This document shows positions 26,107-35,189 of a stretch of DNA of 64,000 nucleotides, in pieces. The position numbers were made by a program, and so were the translations under genes. The stretch is from the NCBI GenBank assembly GCA_024399275.1, contig JAKSHS010000001.1, forward strand, positions 121,976 through 185,975, written 5' to 3'. Position 1 is the first letter of the stretch. Every line of letters starts with the position of its first letter. Source of the DNA: an archaeon. Its GTDB lineage: Archaea > Thermoplasmatota > Thermoplasmata > Methanomassiliicoccales > Methanomethylophilaceae. The notes beneath the pieces were generated by a model, which ran no database searches, was not told the DNA's origin, and saw nothing but the letters and a program-made list of their open reading frames with translations.

Positions 26107-27236
26107 TGTCAGAAGAAAAGATGTCAACTGACAAAATGTGGATTACCATGGGTCCACAGCATCCATTTTCACACGGTCTCTGGACACTCAGAGTACATGT
26201 AGATGGAGAAATTATTACTGACGCCGAGCCCGAGGTCGGATATCTCCATCGCGGGTGGGAAAAAGAATGTGAGAATAGAACGTATGCCAAAATTATCCCT
26301 ATGGCGGATCGCCTCTGTTATTCTGCATCAATGACATGGTCTCACGTATTTTGTAAGGTTGCAGAAGAGGCTCTAGACATTAAAGTACCAGAAAGAGCTC
26401 AGTATCTAAGAGTCGTAGCAGACGAAATTTGTCGTATTCAGTCCCATCTAATGTGGTTAGCTGCTGTAGGTACTGATCTAGGTAACCTCACAGTATTCCT
26501 ATGGGCTCTCAGAGAAAGAGAGTTTTTCTTAGATTTAAATGTTCGATTATGTGGCCAGAGGCTAACAACTAATTATCCTCGCATCGGAGGGGTCAGAAAC
26601 GACTCTCCATTCTATTTCGAAAGGGACTGCATGAGAGTTGTCAGTCGCTTCGAGAAAGCTATTTGGGAAATTATTAGCCTTACGGACAATTCATCTGCAT
26701 TTGTTGGCAGGATGAAAGGCATAGGTTATCTTACTGCAAAAGATGTTGCCAACTGGGGAGTTACTGGACCCGCTATGAGAGGATGTGGTGTCGACTATGA
26801 TGTTCGCCGCGATGATCCGTATGATGCGTATGGAGATATTGAGTTCGAGGTTCCTGTATTGAATAAGAACAATCCCAAGGGGGGAGATGCATATTCAAGA
26901 TACATGATTAGGATCGAAGAGATGCTCCAGAGTTGTGAAATAATTAGGCAAGCTATGAAGAAGTTGGAGAACATTCCCAAGTCAGCGCCAACACGTGTAA
27001 AAGTTCCCAGAAACATTCCTAGCGGAACTCACGTTGCGAAAATCGAAGATCCTCGTGGCGAGAGCATTATGTATCTCGTCTCTGACGGAACAGAAAAGCC
27101 ATATAGATTGAAGGTCCGCAGTCCTGTGTTTGTAAACGTTTCATCTGCAAAGCACATGGTCACGGGTGTTAGAATAGCCGATGTTCCGTCAATAATGGCT
27201 ATGATTGACATGTGTTTGGGAGAAACGGATAGGTGA
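26106..27236 (+). CDS. fpoD: Fpo-like complex subunit D (NuoD-like)
   Basis: The 49-kDa-type subunit related to hydrogenase large subunits, forming the electron-acceptor pocket with FpoB. Seen: WITMGPQHPFSHGLW near residue 12-26 (the conserved His loop), VGYLHRGWEKE near 44, the DEICRIQSHLMWLAAVGTD helix near 95, and the C-terminal VSSAKHMVTGVRIADVPSIMAMIDMCLGETDR, which lacks the NiFe Cys pair, as expected. Length 376. fpoH follows after 4 bases. Confidence 0.96.
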   Translation: MSEEKMSTDKMWITMGPQHPFSHGLWTLRVHVDGEIITDAEPEVGYLHRGWEKECENRTYAKIIPMADRLCYSASMTWSHVFCKVAEEALDIKVPERAQYLRVVADEICRIQSHLMWLAAVGTDLGNLTVFLWALREREFFLDLNVRLCGQRLTTNYPRIGGVRNDSPFYFERDCMRVVSRFEKAIWEIISLTDNSSAFVGRMKGIGYLTAKDVANWGVTGPAMRGCGVDYDVRRDDPYDAYGDIEFEVPVLNKNNPKGGDAYSRYMIRIEEMLQSCEIIRQAMKKLENIPKSAPTRVKVPRNIPSGTHVAKIEDPRGESIMYLVSDGTEKPYRLKVRSPVFVNVSSAKHMVTGVRIADVPSIMAMIDMCLGETDR

Positions 27237-27240
27237 TTAC

Positions 27241-28419
27241 ATGTACTCGGCACTAAGCGAATGGATTAATTATGGGACCGGTATGGACAACGCTTTTTAC
27301 CCATATGGTGAAGTGTACAACGTTCCGTATCACGCTGGCCACAATATAACGGAGCTAGTTCTCGGATTTATCGCCTGGCTCATCAACGTTATCGTGCCTG
27401 GTAACACAGTGTCTCTATGGCTTACGGGTGACGCAGTAGTAAACGCCATATCCATAATATTTGAGGTTGTTGTCATCTTTGCAGTAGGGTTTGTAATTAA
27501 CTTAACGATGATATGGGAGGAGCGTAAAGTCCTAGGAAGAATGATGGATAGACGCGCGACCAGGATCGGCCCACTCGGGTACTTTCAATGTCTAGGCGAT
27601 GGCCTTAAAACTTTTATGAAAGAGAATGTCGTGCCCAAATCAGTTGATAAGAAAATCTATTGGTGGAGTCTTGTACTTGTTATCGGCACGTCAGTTCTCA
27701 TTGCATGCATGGTTCCATTGTCATCTCACTGGTTCATCGTTGATTATAAAGCAGGCTTGTTGCTAATTTTCGGACTCTTTGCAATCGCGCCGTTTATGAT
27801 TCTTTGCTCTGGATGGTCGCAAAATAACAAGTTCTCTCTTATCGGAGGTATGAGGGCTGCCGAACTCATGATTTCATACGAAGTCCCGATGCTTATTATG
27901 CTCGCCACTGCGTGTTTCATGGCAGATACATATAGCATTGGCGGTCTTGTTGCAGCTCAGAACGACACCGTTTGGTACGTTATTCCACAGATTATAGGAT
28001 TCGTTACATTCTTCGTTTGTGCAATCGCCGAATCTGAACGTGTGCCCTTCGACCTCTCAGAGGCAGAGGCAGAACTCGTCGAAGGGTGGCAAACAGAGTA
28101 TGCAGGAATGAAGTGGGGATTGATCATGCTCGGGGATTACTTCCGAGGATATGTCGCATGTGCATTCATTGTCATACTGTACCTAGGCGGTTGGTCTCTT
28201 CCAGTTCTTGGGACAGACTATCCATTTGCGGAAGTCGTTTTCATACTGAAGGTATGTTTAGTCTTCTTCGGATTTGTATGGGCAAGAGCGTCATTGCCTC
28301 GGGTAAGAACGGATCAAATTCTAAATATCGGATGGAAAACACTAATGCCTTTAGCAATCCTCAACTTGATAGTTGTAATTGTTCTAAAGTTCACAGATTT
28401 TGATATGTTTGGGTGGTGA
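27241..28419 (+). CDS. fpoH: Fpo-like complex subunit H (NuoH-like)
   Basis: Membrane subunit linking the electron arm to the ion channels. The 392 residues have about eight to nine hydrophobic helices. The conserved WEERKVLGRMMDRRATRIGPLGYFQCLGDGLKTFMKE loop is near residues 89-125, and ESERVPFDLSEAEAELVEGWQTEYAGMKWG near 262-290 lines the quinone cavity. ATG 27241 is chosen because AGGTGATT is immediately upstream; an in-frame ATG 36 bases earlier lies within fpoD. N-terminal residues 1-45 are longer than usual. Confidence 0.94.
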   Translation: MYSALSEWINYGTGMDNAFYPYGEVYNVPYHAGHNITELVLGFIAWLINVIVPGNTVSLWLTGDAVVNAISIIFEVVVIFAVGFVINLTMIWEERKVLGRMMDRRATRIGPLGYFQCLGDGLKTFMKENVVPKSVDKKIYWWSLVLVIGTSVLIACMVPLSSHWFIVDYKAGLLLIFGLFAIAPFMILCSGWSQNNKFSLIGGMRAAELMISYEVPMLIMLATACFMADTYSIGGLVAAQNDTVWYVIPQIIGFVTFFVCAIAESERVPFDLSEAEAELVEGWQTEYAGMKWGLIMLGDYFRGYVACAFIVILYLGGWSLPVLGTDYPFAEVVFILKVCLVFFGFVWARASLPRVRTDQILNIGWKTLMPLAILNLIVVIVLKFTDFDMFGW

Positions 28420-29159
28420 AAGTGCCGTACAAATATCTAAATAAATACCCAAAGAAGTTTAGAGGTACTGGAATTATTGCTCCCCTGTGGATGGCTTTCA
28501 AGAGGATGATAAAATCTACCATTCACAGACCAGTTACTATCATGTATCCTTACGAAAAGGAGTGGGTGCCGGATAACTATCGTGGACGCCCTGGGCTTAT
28601 ATTTGAAAAGTGCCTGGGTTGTGGAATTTGCGTCAGATGCTGTCCAACGACATGCATCGAACTCGTAGATGTTACCGACGATAGTGGTAAAATAGTCCAT
28701 AGGCCTCAAATCAATATCGGAAGATGTATGATGTGCGGATATTGCGCAGAATATTGCCCTGTAAATGCAATGACAACCACAACCGATTATGAGCTAGCAG
28801 AGTTCACGAGGCAAGATCTAATTTACGATCCTCATCGACTTTCCTTCGATGGAACCAATGAGATGATGAAGGTCCATCTTTCCGAACACCTATTATCCAA
28901 TCTTTCGAGAGGCATTACGGATAAGCCTACGGCATTCTACGAGGTTGATAAGCCAGAGCTTAATGCATCCGCCTGTATTAGCTGTCAAAAATGCGCCAAA
29001 GTCTGCCCGACGAACTCTATCACAATGGAAGTTGTCGGAAAAAACGCCAAGGGCAAAGACATCAAAAACCCGAAAATAGACGTTTCTACTTGTATTGGAT
29101 GTGAGAATTGTGTCATCTCTTGTCCTAAGTCAGCACTTAGCATCAAGGAGGTGCTCTGA
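28413..29159 (+). CDS. fpoI: FpoI-like ferredoxin subunit with four [4Fe-4S] motifs
   Basis: NuoI/FpoI normally carries two [4Fe-4S] clusters (N6a, N6b) in about 130-170 residues. This protein has 248. The first pair of motifs is CLGCGICVRCCP (near residue 67) and CMMCGYCAEYCP (near 105), in the normal FpoI context with a YPYEKEWVPDNYRGRP lead-in. A second pair, CISCQKCAKVCP (near 188) and CIGCENCVISCP (near 228), forms an extra C-terminal 2[4Fe-4S] ferredoxin domain. GTG start at 28413 (or 28422), overlapping fpoH by 7 bases. The added domain may be the entry point for ferredoxin in a complex without FpoF. Confidence 0.93.
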   Translation: MVKVPYKYLNKYPKKFRGTGIIAPLWMAFKRMIKSTIHRPVTIMYPYEKEWVPDNYRGRPGLIFEKCLGCGICVRCCPTTCIELVDVTDDSGKIVHRPQINIGRCMMCGYCAEYCPVNAMTTTTDYELAEFTRQDLIYDPHRLSFDGTNEMMKVHLSEHLLSNLSRGITDKPTAFYEVDKPELNASACISCQKCAKVCPTNSITMEVVGKNAKGKDIKNPKIDVSTCIGCENCVISCPKSALSIKEVL

Positions 29160-29485
29160 TGAACATAAATGAGGTATGTAATGAGATCGTAAGTTCTTGT
29201 GAGGATGCGATTAACTACATTCAAGTGAATACCGACGCAGTGTTCTTTATGATACTGGCGACTATCGCACTAGTGGCCGCACTTCATGTTGTCAGATCAG
29301 ATGAAGTTATGCACAGCGCGTTTTACCTTGCGCTCGTGTTTGTTTGCGTTGGTATAGTATACTTCTTCTTAGAAGCAGAATTTGTTGGCGTTATTCAAGT
29401 CATTGTATATGTCGGAGCAATTACAATGCTCTACGCATTCAGCATCATGCTCACTAGAAGAACAATCATGAAAAAAGAGGAATGA
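29159..29485 (+). CDS. fpoJ: Fpo-like complex subunit J, N-terminal part
   Basis: A NuoJ-type membrane subunit of 108 residues with three hydrophobic helices (about 24-42, 49-72 and 77-98). It contains AFYLALVFVCVGIVYFFLEAEFVGVIQVIVYVGAI, the hallmark of NuoJ with the pi-bulge helix. It starts by ATGA-type overlap with fpoI after a perfect AAGGAGGTG ribosome site. In bacteria NuoJ is one longer chain; here, as in methanosarcinal fpo operons, the C-terminal part is a separate gene. Confidence 0.93.
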   Translation: MNINEVCNEIVSSCEDAINYIQVNTDAVFFMILATIALVAALHVVRSDEVMHSAFYLALVFVCVGIVYFFLEAEFVGVIQVIVYVGAITMLYAFSIMLTRRTIMKKEE

Positions 29486-29760
29486 GTATGAGAAGAAAAA
29501 TTTTTAGCGCAATTATTGCGACTGCAGTAGCTTCAATACTCATACTTTCATCTGTGTCTCCAGACTTGCAAGATGAAAAGTACGTATTGTCGACTTCTTC
29601 GGATACCAATGATTCAGATGAATTCTATAAGCTCAGCTGTCAAGTTTACGAAGTATGGGGGCCACTCATCATCTGTCTTGGTGCGGTCATGTTCGGAGCA
29701 ATAATAGCTGGCGTTGCAATATCTAAGGAAGACGACGAAAAGAGGGGGATGTGTCAATGA
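29482..29760 (+). CDS. Fpo-like complex subunit J, C-terminal part
   Basis: A small membrane protein of 92 residues between fpoJ and fpoK, corresponding in position to the second fpoJ cistron of Methanosarcina. One hydrophobic segment is near residues 6-25 and another near 60-82 (WGPLIICLGAVMFGAIIAGVAI), the latter like the last helix of NuoJ. Homology by sequence is weak and the call rests mainly on position. Start at 29482 or ATG 29488 (GAGGA upstream). It overlaps fpoK by 4 bases (ATGA). Confidence 0.75.
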   Translation: MSMRRKIFSAIIATAVASILILSSVSPDLQDEKYVLSTSSDTNDSDEFYKLSCQVYEVWGPLIICLGAVMFGAIIAGVAISKEDDEKRGMCQ

Positions 29761-30074
29761 TTCCCATGTCTCTACTTCTCACATTTTCTGCACTATTGTT
29801 CTGCATAGGGCTGTACGGAATTATCACAACTGAGAAAGGTCTCGTCGCCCTCATGTGTATAGAACTCATGCTTAATTCCGCAAATATTAATTTCGTCACA
29901 TTTTCCGCATACGGCCCGTGGTCCAATGGAAGCGACATGGTAGGACAGGCCTTTGTCATTTTCTCCATTGCCATTGCGGCGGCAGAAGTTGCCGTGGGGA
30001 TAGCCATCATGTTGAGTGCGTACAAGATCAGTGGTACAAACAACACACTCGAACTTAGCACGATGAGGTGGTAA
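29757..30074 (+). CDS. fpoK: Fpo-like complex subunit K (NuoK-like)
   Basis: A three-helix membrane subunit, 105 residues. LVALMCIELMLNSANINFVTF near residues 28-48 contains the essential Glu of the ion path, and FVIFSIAIAAAEVAVGIAIML near 63-83 carries the second. Start at ATG 29757 (MIPMSLLLTF), like other NuoK proteins, with GAGGGGG upstream; a GTG at 29751 is not preferred. Confidence 0.95.
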   Translation: MIPMSLLLTFSALLFCIGLYGIITTEKGLVALMCIELMLNSANINFVTFSAYGPWSNGSDMVGQAFVIFSIAIAAAEVAVGIAIMLSAYKISGTNNTLELSTMRW

Positions 30075-30078
30075 AACA

Positions 30079-32091
30079 ATGCTAGAATACGCGTATTTGA
30101 TTCCACTTGTTCCCGCTATATGCTTCGTCATCGTGGGTCTTTTTGGAAAGAAAACACCTGAGGGAGGCGGATACATTGCAATTTTAGGATCAATAATTTC
30201 CTGCATCCTGTCGATAGCCGTCTCTTACGAATACTTAACTGGAAAACTTTACTCAACTGGAAGATCATTCGAAATGTCCGTGGAGTGGTTGACAGTCGCC
30301 GGATTCAAAATAAACTTCGGCATTTACGTCGATATACTGTCGTGCGCCATGATGTTCTTCGCGTCACTCATTTCAATGCTGATTTTCATATATTCTCTTG
30401 GGTACATGAAAGGTGAAGGCGAGAGGAAAAGAAGGTACTACGCAGAAGTATCTCTCTTCCTCACAGGAATGCTAGGATTGGTCGTTTCAAGCAATTTCCT
30501 GGAAATGTTCATCTTCTGGGAGATAATGGGTCTATGCTCGTACCTCCTCATCGGCTTTTGGAGCTTTGACAATCCGGATGCACAGCAAAAATCATCGGCA
30601 GCCAAGAAAGCATTTCTAGTTACGCGCTTAGGAGATGTTTGCCTGATGGGAGGTTTATTCATTCTCCTGTATGTGTTCCATACACTCGATTACACCGCAA
30701 TTTTTGGTAGAAGATTCTTCTCAGATTCGATTTTCTACCTCGGAAAAATGAGCATAAACCACTACCTTCTATTCATCGCACTATTCCTTATTCTTGGCGG
30801 AGCAGTCGGTAAAAGTGCGCAGTTTCCGTTACATGATTGGCTGCCGGATGCTATGGCTGGACCTACCACAGTCTCGGCTTTGATTCACGCAGCTACAATG
30901 GTTAAGGCAGGCGTGTATCTCCTTGCGAGAACATCTCCTCTTTTCATAATTTGCCACCGCGGTAACATGGCCCTCATCATTGTTGCGGGTATAGGTGCAA
31001 TTACGGCATTCTTCGCGGCTACTATGGCACTCAACAACATGAATATAAAGAAAGTTCTAGCATATTCCACTCTCTCGCAGCTGGGTTATATGTTTCTAGG
31101 CTTGGGAACCGGAAGTTTTCTTATCTGGTACGGATTCTACACAATTTCTTTCGGGGTTCTTGGACTAGGAGCAATAGTATACTTTGCAGCTGTATTCCAT
31201 ATGTTCAATCATGCCTTCTTTAAAGCATTACTGTTCCTGGGTTCTGGATCTGTCATTCACTCATGCGGTACTGAAGACATGCGTTTAATGGGCGGACTTG
31301 TGAAAAAAATGAGGACAACAGCAGTAACGATGCTTGTAGGTGCTTTATCGATCTCCGGATTTCCGTTGCTTAGTGGATTCTGGTCCAAAGACATGATTCT
31401 GGAGGCCGCATTAGTTACTGGAGAATACCTCTACTACGTATTTACCATATTTTACATATTGGGAATGGCGGCAGCGTTTATGACGGCGTTCTATATGTTC
31501 CGTATGTGGTTTATGACTTTCTCCGGAGAACCAAGAGAAAATGCGCAACATTGTCATGGAGAATCGCCTTCAGTAATGACCTTCCCTCTTTACATTCTTG
31601 CAGCGTTCGCCATGTTCTCTGGAGTGGTAGTTATATACGCATTGGACAGTGTATGGCAAACCTGGTTCGGAACTAACGACATACTCGAAATAGTTCTTAC
31701 GAGCAAATGGACACCTATTTCAGTCATGGTAGCTCTAGTAGGTATCTTCGTTGCAGACCTTATGTATCGCATGCGTGTAGTCAACCCTGGCTGGTTTAAC
31801 AGAAATGGAAAGGGAATAATCTACAGAATTCTAGCAGATAGATATCATATTCCACAACTGTACGATTATATTTCGTGGAAGATTGGATATGGCGTTGCTT
31901 GCATAGTGGATTACTTTGACAGAAATGTTGTGGATGGTGTTGTGAATGGATTGTCTAATGTAGTCATCGGCAATGCAGATGTAGCTAAGAAAATGGAAAC
32001 AGGCTATGTACGCGACTACACGTTGCTTGTAGCTGTTGGAGTTTTCGTGCTCGTTCTAACACTCTTCGCAGTGGTTAAGGGGGTGATCTGA
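30079..32091 (+). CDS. fpoL: Fpo-like complex subunit L (NuoL-like antiporter subunit)
   Basis: The largest ion-translocating subunit, 670 residues, mostly transmembrane helices, with a long amphipathic C-terminal helix running along the membrane arm. Conserved features: EMFIFWEIMGLCSYLLIGFW near residue 138-157 (Glu of TM5), HDWLPDAMAGPTTVSALIHAATMVKAG near 251-277 (Lys/His channel), KVLAYSTLSQLGYMFLGLG near 324 and HAFFKALLFLGSGSVIHS near 375. ATG 30079 with GAGGTGG upstream. Overlaps fpoM by 1 base. Confidence 0.97.
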   Translation: MLEYAYLIPLVPAICFVIVGLFGKKTPEGGGYIAILGSIISCILSIAVSYEYLTGKLYSTGRSFEMSVEWLTVAGFKINFGIYVDILSCAMMFFASLISMLIFIYSLGYMKGEGERKRRYYAEVSLFLTGMLGLVVSSNFLEMFIFWEIMGLCSYLLIGFWSFDNPDAQQKSSAAKKAFLVTRLGDVCLMGGLFILLYVFHTLDYTAIFGRRFFSDSIFYLGKMSINHYLLFIALFLILGGAVGKSAQFPLHDWLPDAMAGPTTVSALIHAATMVKAGVYLLARTSPLFIICHRGNMALIIVAGIGAITAFFAATMALNNMNIKKVLAYSTLSQLGYMFLGLGTGSFLIWYGFYTISFGVLGLGAIVYFAAVFHMFNHAFFKALLFLGSGSVIHSCGTEDMRLMGGLVKKMRTTAVTMLVGALSISGFPLLSGFWSKDMILEAALVTGEYLYYVFTIFYILGMAAAFMTAFYMFRMWFMTFSGEPRENAQHCHGESPSVMTFPLYILAAFAMFSGVVVIYALDSVWQTWFGTNDILEIVLTSKWTPISVMVALVGIFVADLMYRMRVVNPGWFNRNGKGIIYRILADRYHIPQLYDYISWKIGYGVACIVDYFDRNVVDGVVNGLSNVVIGNADVAKKMETGYVRDYTLLVAVGVFVLVLTLFAVVKGVI

Positions 32092-33590
32092 TGGAAATCT
32101 TTGGAATTCCATTATTAACATCAATGATCTTGGTACCGCTAATCGGCGCAGTAATTACGCTGTTTATGGGAGGTTCAAAGTCTAAATATGCTGTCTGGGT
32201 TGCATCATTATTCTCAGCGGTCACATTTGCATTGGCTTGTTACCTCCTCACTATAGACACTAGAACCTATGCAGATCTTACAGAAAGTTATAACTGGATC
32301 CGTGCCGCTGGGCTAGTGATAAACGCTTCATTCGCATTTGACGGTATAAGCGCCCTCATGGTGTTTCTTACAGGTCTTCTCGTATTTGTAGTGGTTATTT
32401 TCTCATCAGGAGAAAAAGACAGACCCAATTACTTCTTCTCTCTCTTGTTAGCGATGGAAGTAGGCCTTATGGGAGTTTATCTTTCATCAGACTACTTTTT
32501 ATTCTATATCATGTGGGAAGTAACCTTGATCCCGATGTTTTTTATGATCTCGTGGTACGGTGGGCCTCGCAGACATTACTCTGCTATCAAGTTCTTCATT
32601 TACACACATGTAGCGTCTCTCATAATGTTAATAGGAATTTTCATTATGGTTTTCACGGCCGCTGGTACAAATGCCATAGATTTCTCATTTAACGCTGTAC
32701 ACAAAGGCCTTGCAGGTCAAGACGAAATATTCCAAACCTTAGTATTCGGACTTATGTTTTTTGGATTTATTGTCAAAATGCCAATAGTTCCGCTTCATAC
32801 ATGGCTCCCAGACGCGCATGTCGAAGCACCGACAGCTGGTTCAGTTCTTCTAGCAGGCGTAATGCTTAAAATGGGATCTTACGGAATTGTACGAATTTGC
32901 CTTTGGAACTTCAAGCTCGGCGCTCAGGCATGGCAATGGATCATGATAGCGCTTGGTATAATCTCCATGATATACGGAGCATATGCCTGTATCGCTCAAA
33001 ATGATCTTAAAAAAATGGTTGCGTATTCATCTATCAGCCACATGGGTATGGTCCTTCTTGGTATTGGATGCCTTTCGGAAATAGGTATACAATTTGCGGT
33101 TTTCCAGATGTTTGCTCACGGACTCATCACAGCAGTTCTATTCATGGTGTGTGGTCTTGCTGGTCATAATATCGGCACTAGAGAAATTCCTCTACTCGGT
33201 GGTCTTGCAGGAAAACTACCAATGTGGTCATTCTTTATGATGTTTGGATTTATGGCATCACTAGGGCTACCTGGACTTGTTGGATTCGTGGCAGAATTCT
33301 TCATCCTTTACGCATTCTGGGAGTTTATTGCGAACACCCAGTACATGTGGATGATAGTGTTCGGTATGATATCGATGATGTTAACCGCTGGATATTACAT
33401 TTGGGCGATGCAGAGAACTCTCTTCGGGGACCTCACCGACAAAATTAACCTTGATCACGTACATGATATCAACAGAGCGGAATTCTTTGCACTTGCAATT
33501 ATGGTAATCATGATTGCATTCTTTGGTATCATGCCAAGCTATGCGACGCAGTTCATAGATGTTTCTGCAGTATTAGTTGGAGGCCTCTAG
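32091..33590 (+). CDS. fpoM: Fpo-like complex subunit M (NuoM-like antiporter subunit)
   Basis: An antiporter-type ion pump subunit of 499 residues with about 14 helices. Conserved: FLFYIMWEVTLIPMFFMISWYGG near residue 140-162 (TM5 Glu), PLHTWLPDAHVEAPTAGSVLLAGVMLKMGSYG near 233-264 and KKMVAYSSISHMGMVLLG near 305. It ends in TAG, with the fpoN ATG immediately after. Confidence 0.97.
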   Translation: MEIFGIPLLTSMILVPLIGAVITLFMGGSKSKYAVWVASLFSAVTFALACYLLTIDTRTYADLTESYNWIRAAGLVINASFAFDGISALMVFLTGLLVFVVVIFSSGEKDRPNYFFSLLLAMEVGLMGVYLSSDYFLFYIMWEVTLIPMFFMISWYGGPRRHYSAIKFFIYTHVASLIMLIGIFIMVFTAAGTNAIDFSFNAVHKGLAGQDEIFQTLVFGLMFFGFIVKMPIVPLHTWLPDAHVEAPTAGSVLLAGVMLKMGSYGIVRICLWNFKLGAQAWQWIMIALGIISMIYGAYACIAQNDLKKMVAYSSISHMGMVLLGIGCLSEIGIQFAVFQMFAHGLITAVLFMVCGLAGHNIGTREIPLLGGLAGKLPMWSFFMMFGFMASLGLPGLVGFVAEFFILYAFWEFIANTQYMWMIVFGMISMMLTAGYYIWAMQRTLFGDLTDKINLDHVHDINRAEFFALAIMVIMIAFFGIMPSYATQFIDVSAVLVGGL

Positions 33591-35066
33591 ATGATAGACG
33601 TAATTTTTCACCCATATGCGAATAATGCAGTAGCAGCAATCGTTCCCATGATTGTTTTGATTTTCGGCGCGTTGTTAATGCCCGGACTTGCATTCATAAA
33701 GAGAAGCAGCAAAATGCTAGCATTCTTCGCCGAGATCTTTATTATTCTTTCAGCACTTACGGCACTCGTATTTTTTAACGAGGAAATCGTATATCGCGAG
33801 TTGTTTGTTCTGAACTCGTTTTCAGTGTTAATGATGCTATTATTCCTCACTGTTGCGGGACTTGTGGTTCTCATTTCACCATCCAGTTCAGAGACAACAG
33901 AGCACATCGGCGAGTATTATTCACTCATCCTTATTGCTACGACTGGGATGTTATTCGCTGCATCATCACGGAATTTACTATCAGTATTCGTAAGCGTTGA
34001 ATGCGTTAGCATATCATCATACGCACTCGTGACATTGAAAAAGAACGATCACAGGGCGTCTGAGGCTGGTGTTAAGTATCTTTTGGTGGGTGGTATGTCA
34101 TCCGCACTGGCTCTATATGGAATTTCAATGTTATATGGTGTTACAGGAACAATTGAAATTCCAGAAATTGCAGCAAAATTAAGCTCGATGACTGAACTAA
34201 CGATGCCAGTCATTGTTGCCGTTGTTGCAATAATCGCTGGTTATGGGTTTAAAGTATCAGCAGTACCGTTCCACGCGTGGGCACCTGATGTATATGAAGG
34301 AGCATCAACACCGATTACCACACTTCTCGCTACGGCTTCCAAAAAAATGGGATTCGTAGTATTGTTCGAGATATTTATTGTTATTTTCTCGCTCGATTGC
34401 CTTGTGAGGTCTGATATACAGGCATTCTTCGCAATTATTGCAGCGGTTACAATGACTGTTGGTAATGTGGTCGCCATATCCCAGAAAAACATCAAAAGAA
34501 TGCTTGCGTACTCTAGCATCGCACAGGCTGGTTATATACTAATAGCTCTAGCCGTTATGAGTAATTACGCGCTGACAGGTGGGCTTTTCCACATGATCAC
34601 GCATGTATTTATGAAAGGAGGGGCCTTCATAGCGGTTGCAGCACTAATTACAGCAGGCATTGGAGAAAATATTTCAGATTACAGAGGGCTAGCTAAAAGA
34701 TCCCCTTTGATCGCGTTTGCAATGCTCTTATTTCTGTTCTCTCTTGCTGGTATTCCCCCACTTGCAGGATTCACATCGAAGTTTGTTCTTTTTTCAGGTG
34801 CAATCTTTGTAGACGGAGCTGTGAGTACAAGATGGCTTTGGCTTGTATTGGTCGCTGTACTTAATTCTGCAATTTCGTTATACTATTATACAAAAGTCAT
34901 AAAGGCAATGTATATCGACGCAGGTGATGCAGGCACAGAGCTAAAGATCAAAAGATCACACATGATAGCAGTACTAGTATGCGCGGTGTTAGTGGTGCTC
35001 ATTGGTGTATTTCCAGAGACACTCTTAAATATGTGTGACCAAGCTGCCTTATCTCTTTTAGCTTAA
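33591..35066 (+). CDS. fpoN: Fpo-like complex subunit N (NuoN-like antiporter subunit)
   Basis: The third antiporter-type subunit, 491 residues, about 14 helices. Seen: LLSVFVSVECVSISSYALV near residue 130 (TM5 Glu), YLLVGGMSSALALYGISMLYG near 165, PFHAWAPDVYEGASTPITTLLATASKKMGF near 226-255, KRMLAYSSIAQAGYILIAL near 302. Last gene of the operon. A hairpin terminator follows and no fpoO or fpoF is present, unlike Methanosarcina. Confidence 0.97.
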   Translation: MIDVIFHPYANNAVAAIVPMIVLIFGALLMPGLAFIKRSSKMLAFFAEIFIILSALTALVFFNEEIVYRELFVLNSFSVLMMLLFLTVAGLVVLISPSSSETTEHIGEYYSLILIATTGMLFAASSRNLLSVFVSVECVSISSYALVTLKKNDHRASEAGVKYLLVGGMSSALALYGISMLYGVTGTIEIPEIAAKLSSMTELTMPVIVAVVAIIAGYGFKVSAVPFHAWAPDVYEGASTPITTLLATASKKMGFVVLFEIFIVIFSLDCLVRSDIQAFFAIIAAVTMTVGNVVAISQKNIKRMLAYSSIAQAGYILIALAVMSNYALTGGLFHMITHVFMKGGAFIAVAALITAGIGENISDYRGLAKRSPLIAFAMLLFLFSLAGIPPLAGFTSKFVLFSGAIFVDGAVSTRWLWLVLVAVLNSAISLYYYTKVIKAMYIDAGDAGTELKIKRSHMIAVLVCAVLVVLIGVFPETLLNMCDQAALSLLA

Positions 35067-35069
35067 AAT

Positions 35070-35097
35070 GAGGGATCGTTTTCCCTCCTCTTTTTTT
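35070..35097 (+). terminator. Hairpin terminator of the fpo operon
   Basis: GAGGGA (35070-35075) pairs with TCCCTC (35082-35087) around a short loop and is followed after CTC by seven T residues. It begins 3 bases after the fpoN stop, a clear end to the operon. Confidence 0.75.
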
Positions 35098-35189
35098 ATT
35101 ATCCTGCGGCGCATTATTACTGTGAGAGACCAATTGTTGCATTCATTGAATTTAAAAGAGTTTAAGTAACATATTAGCATGAAAGAGCG

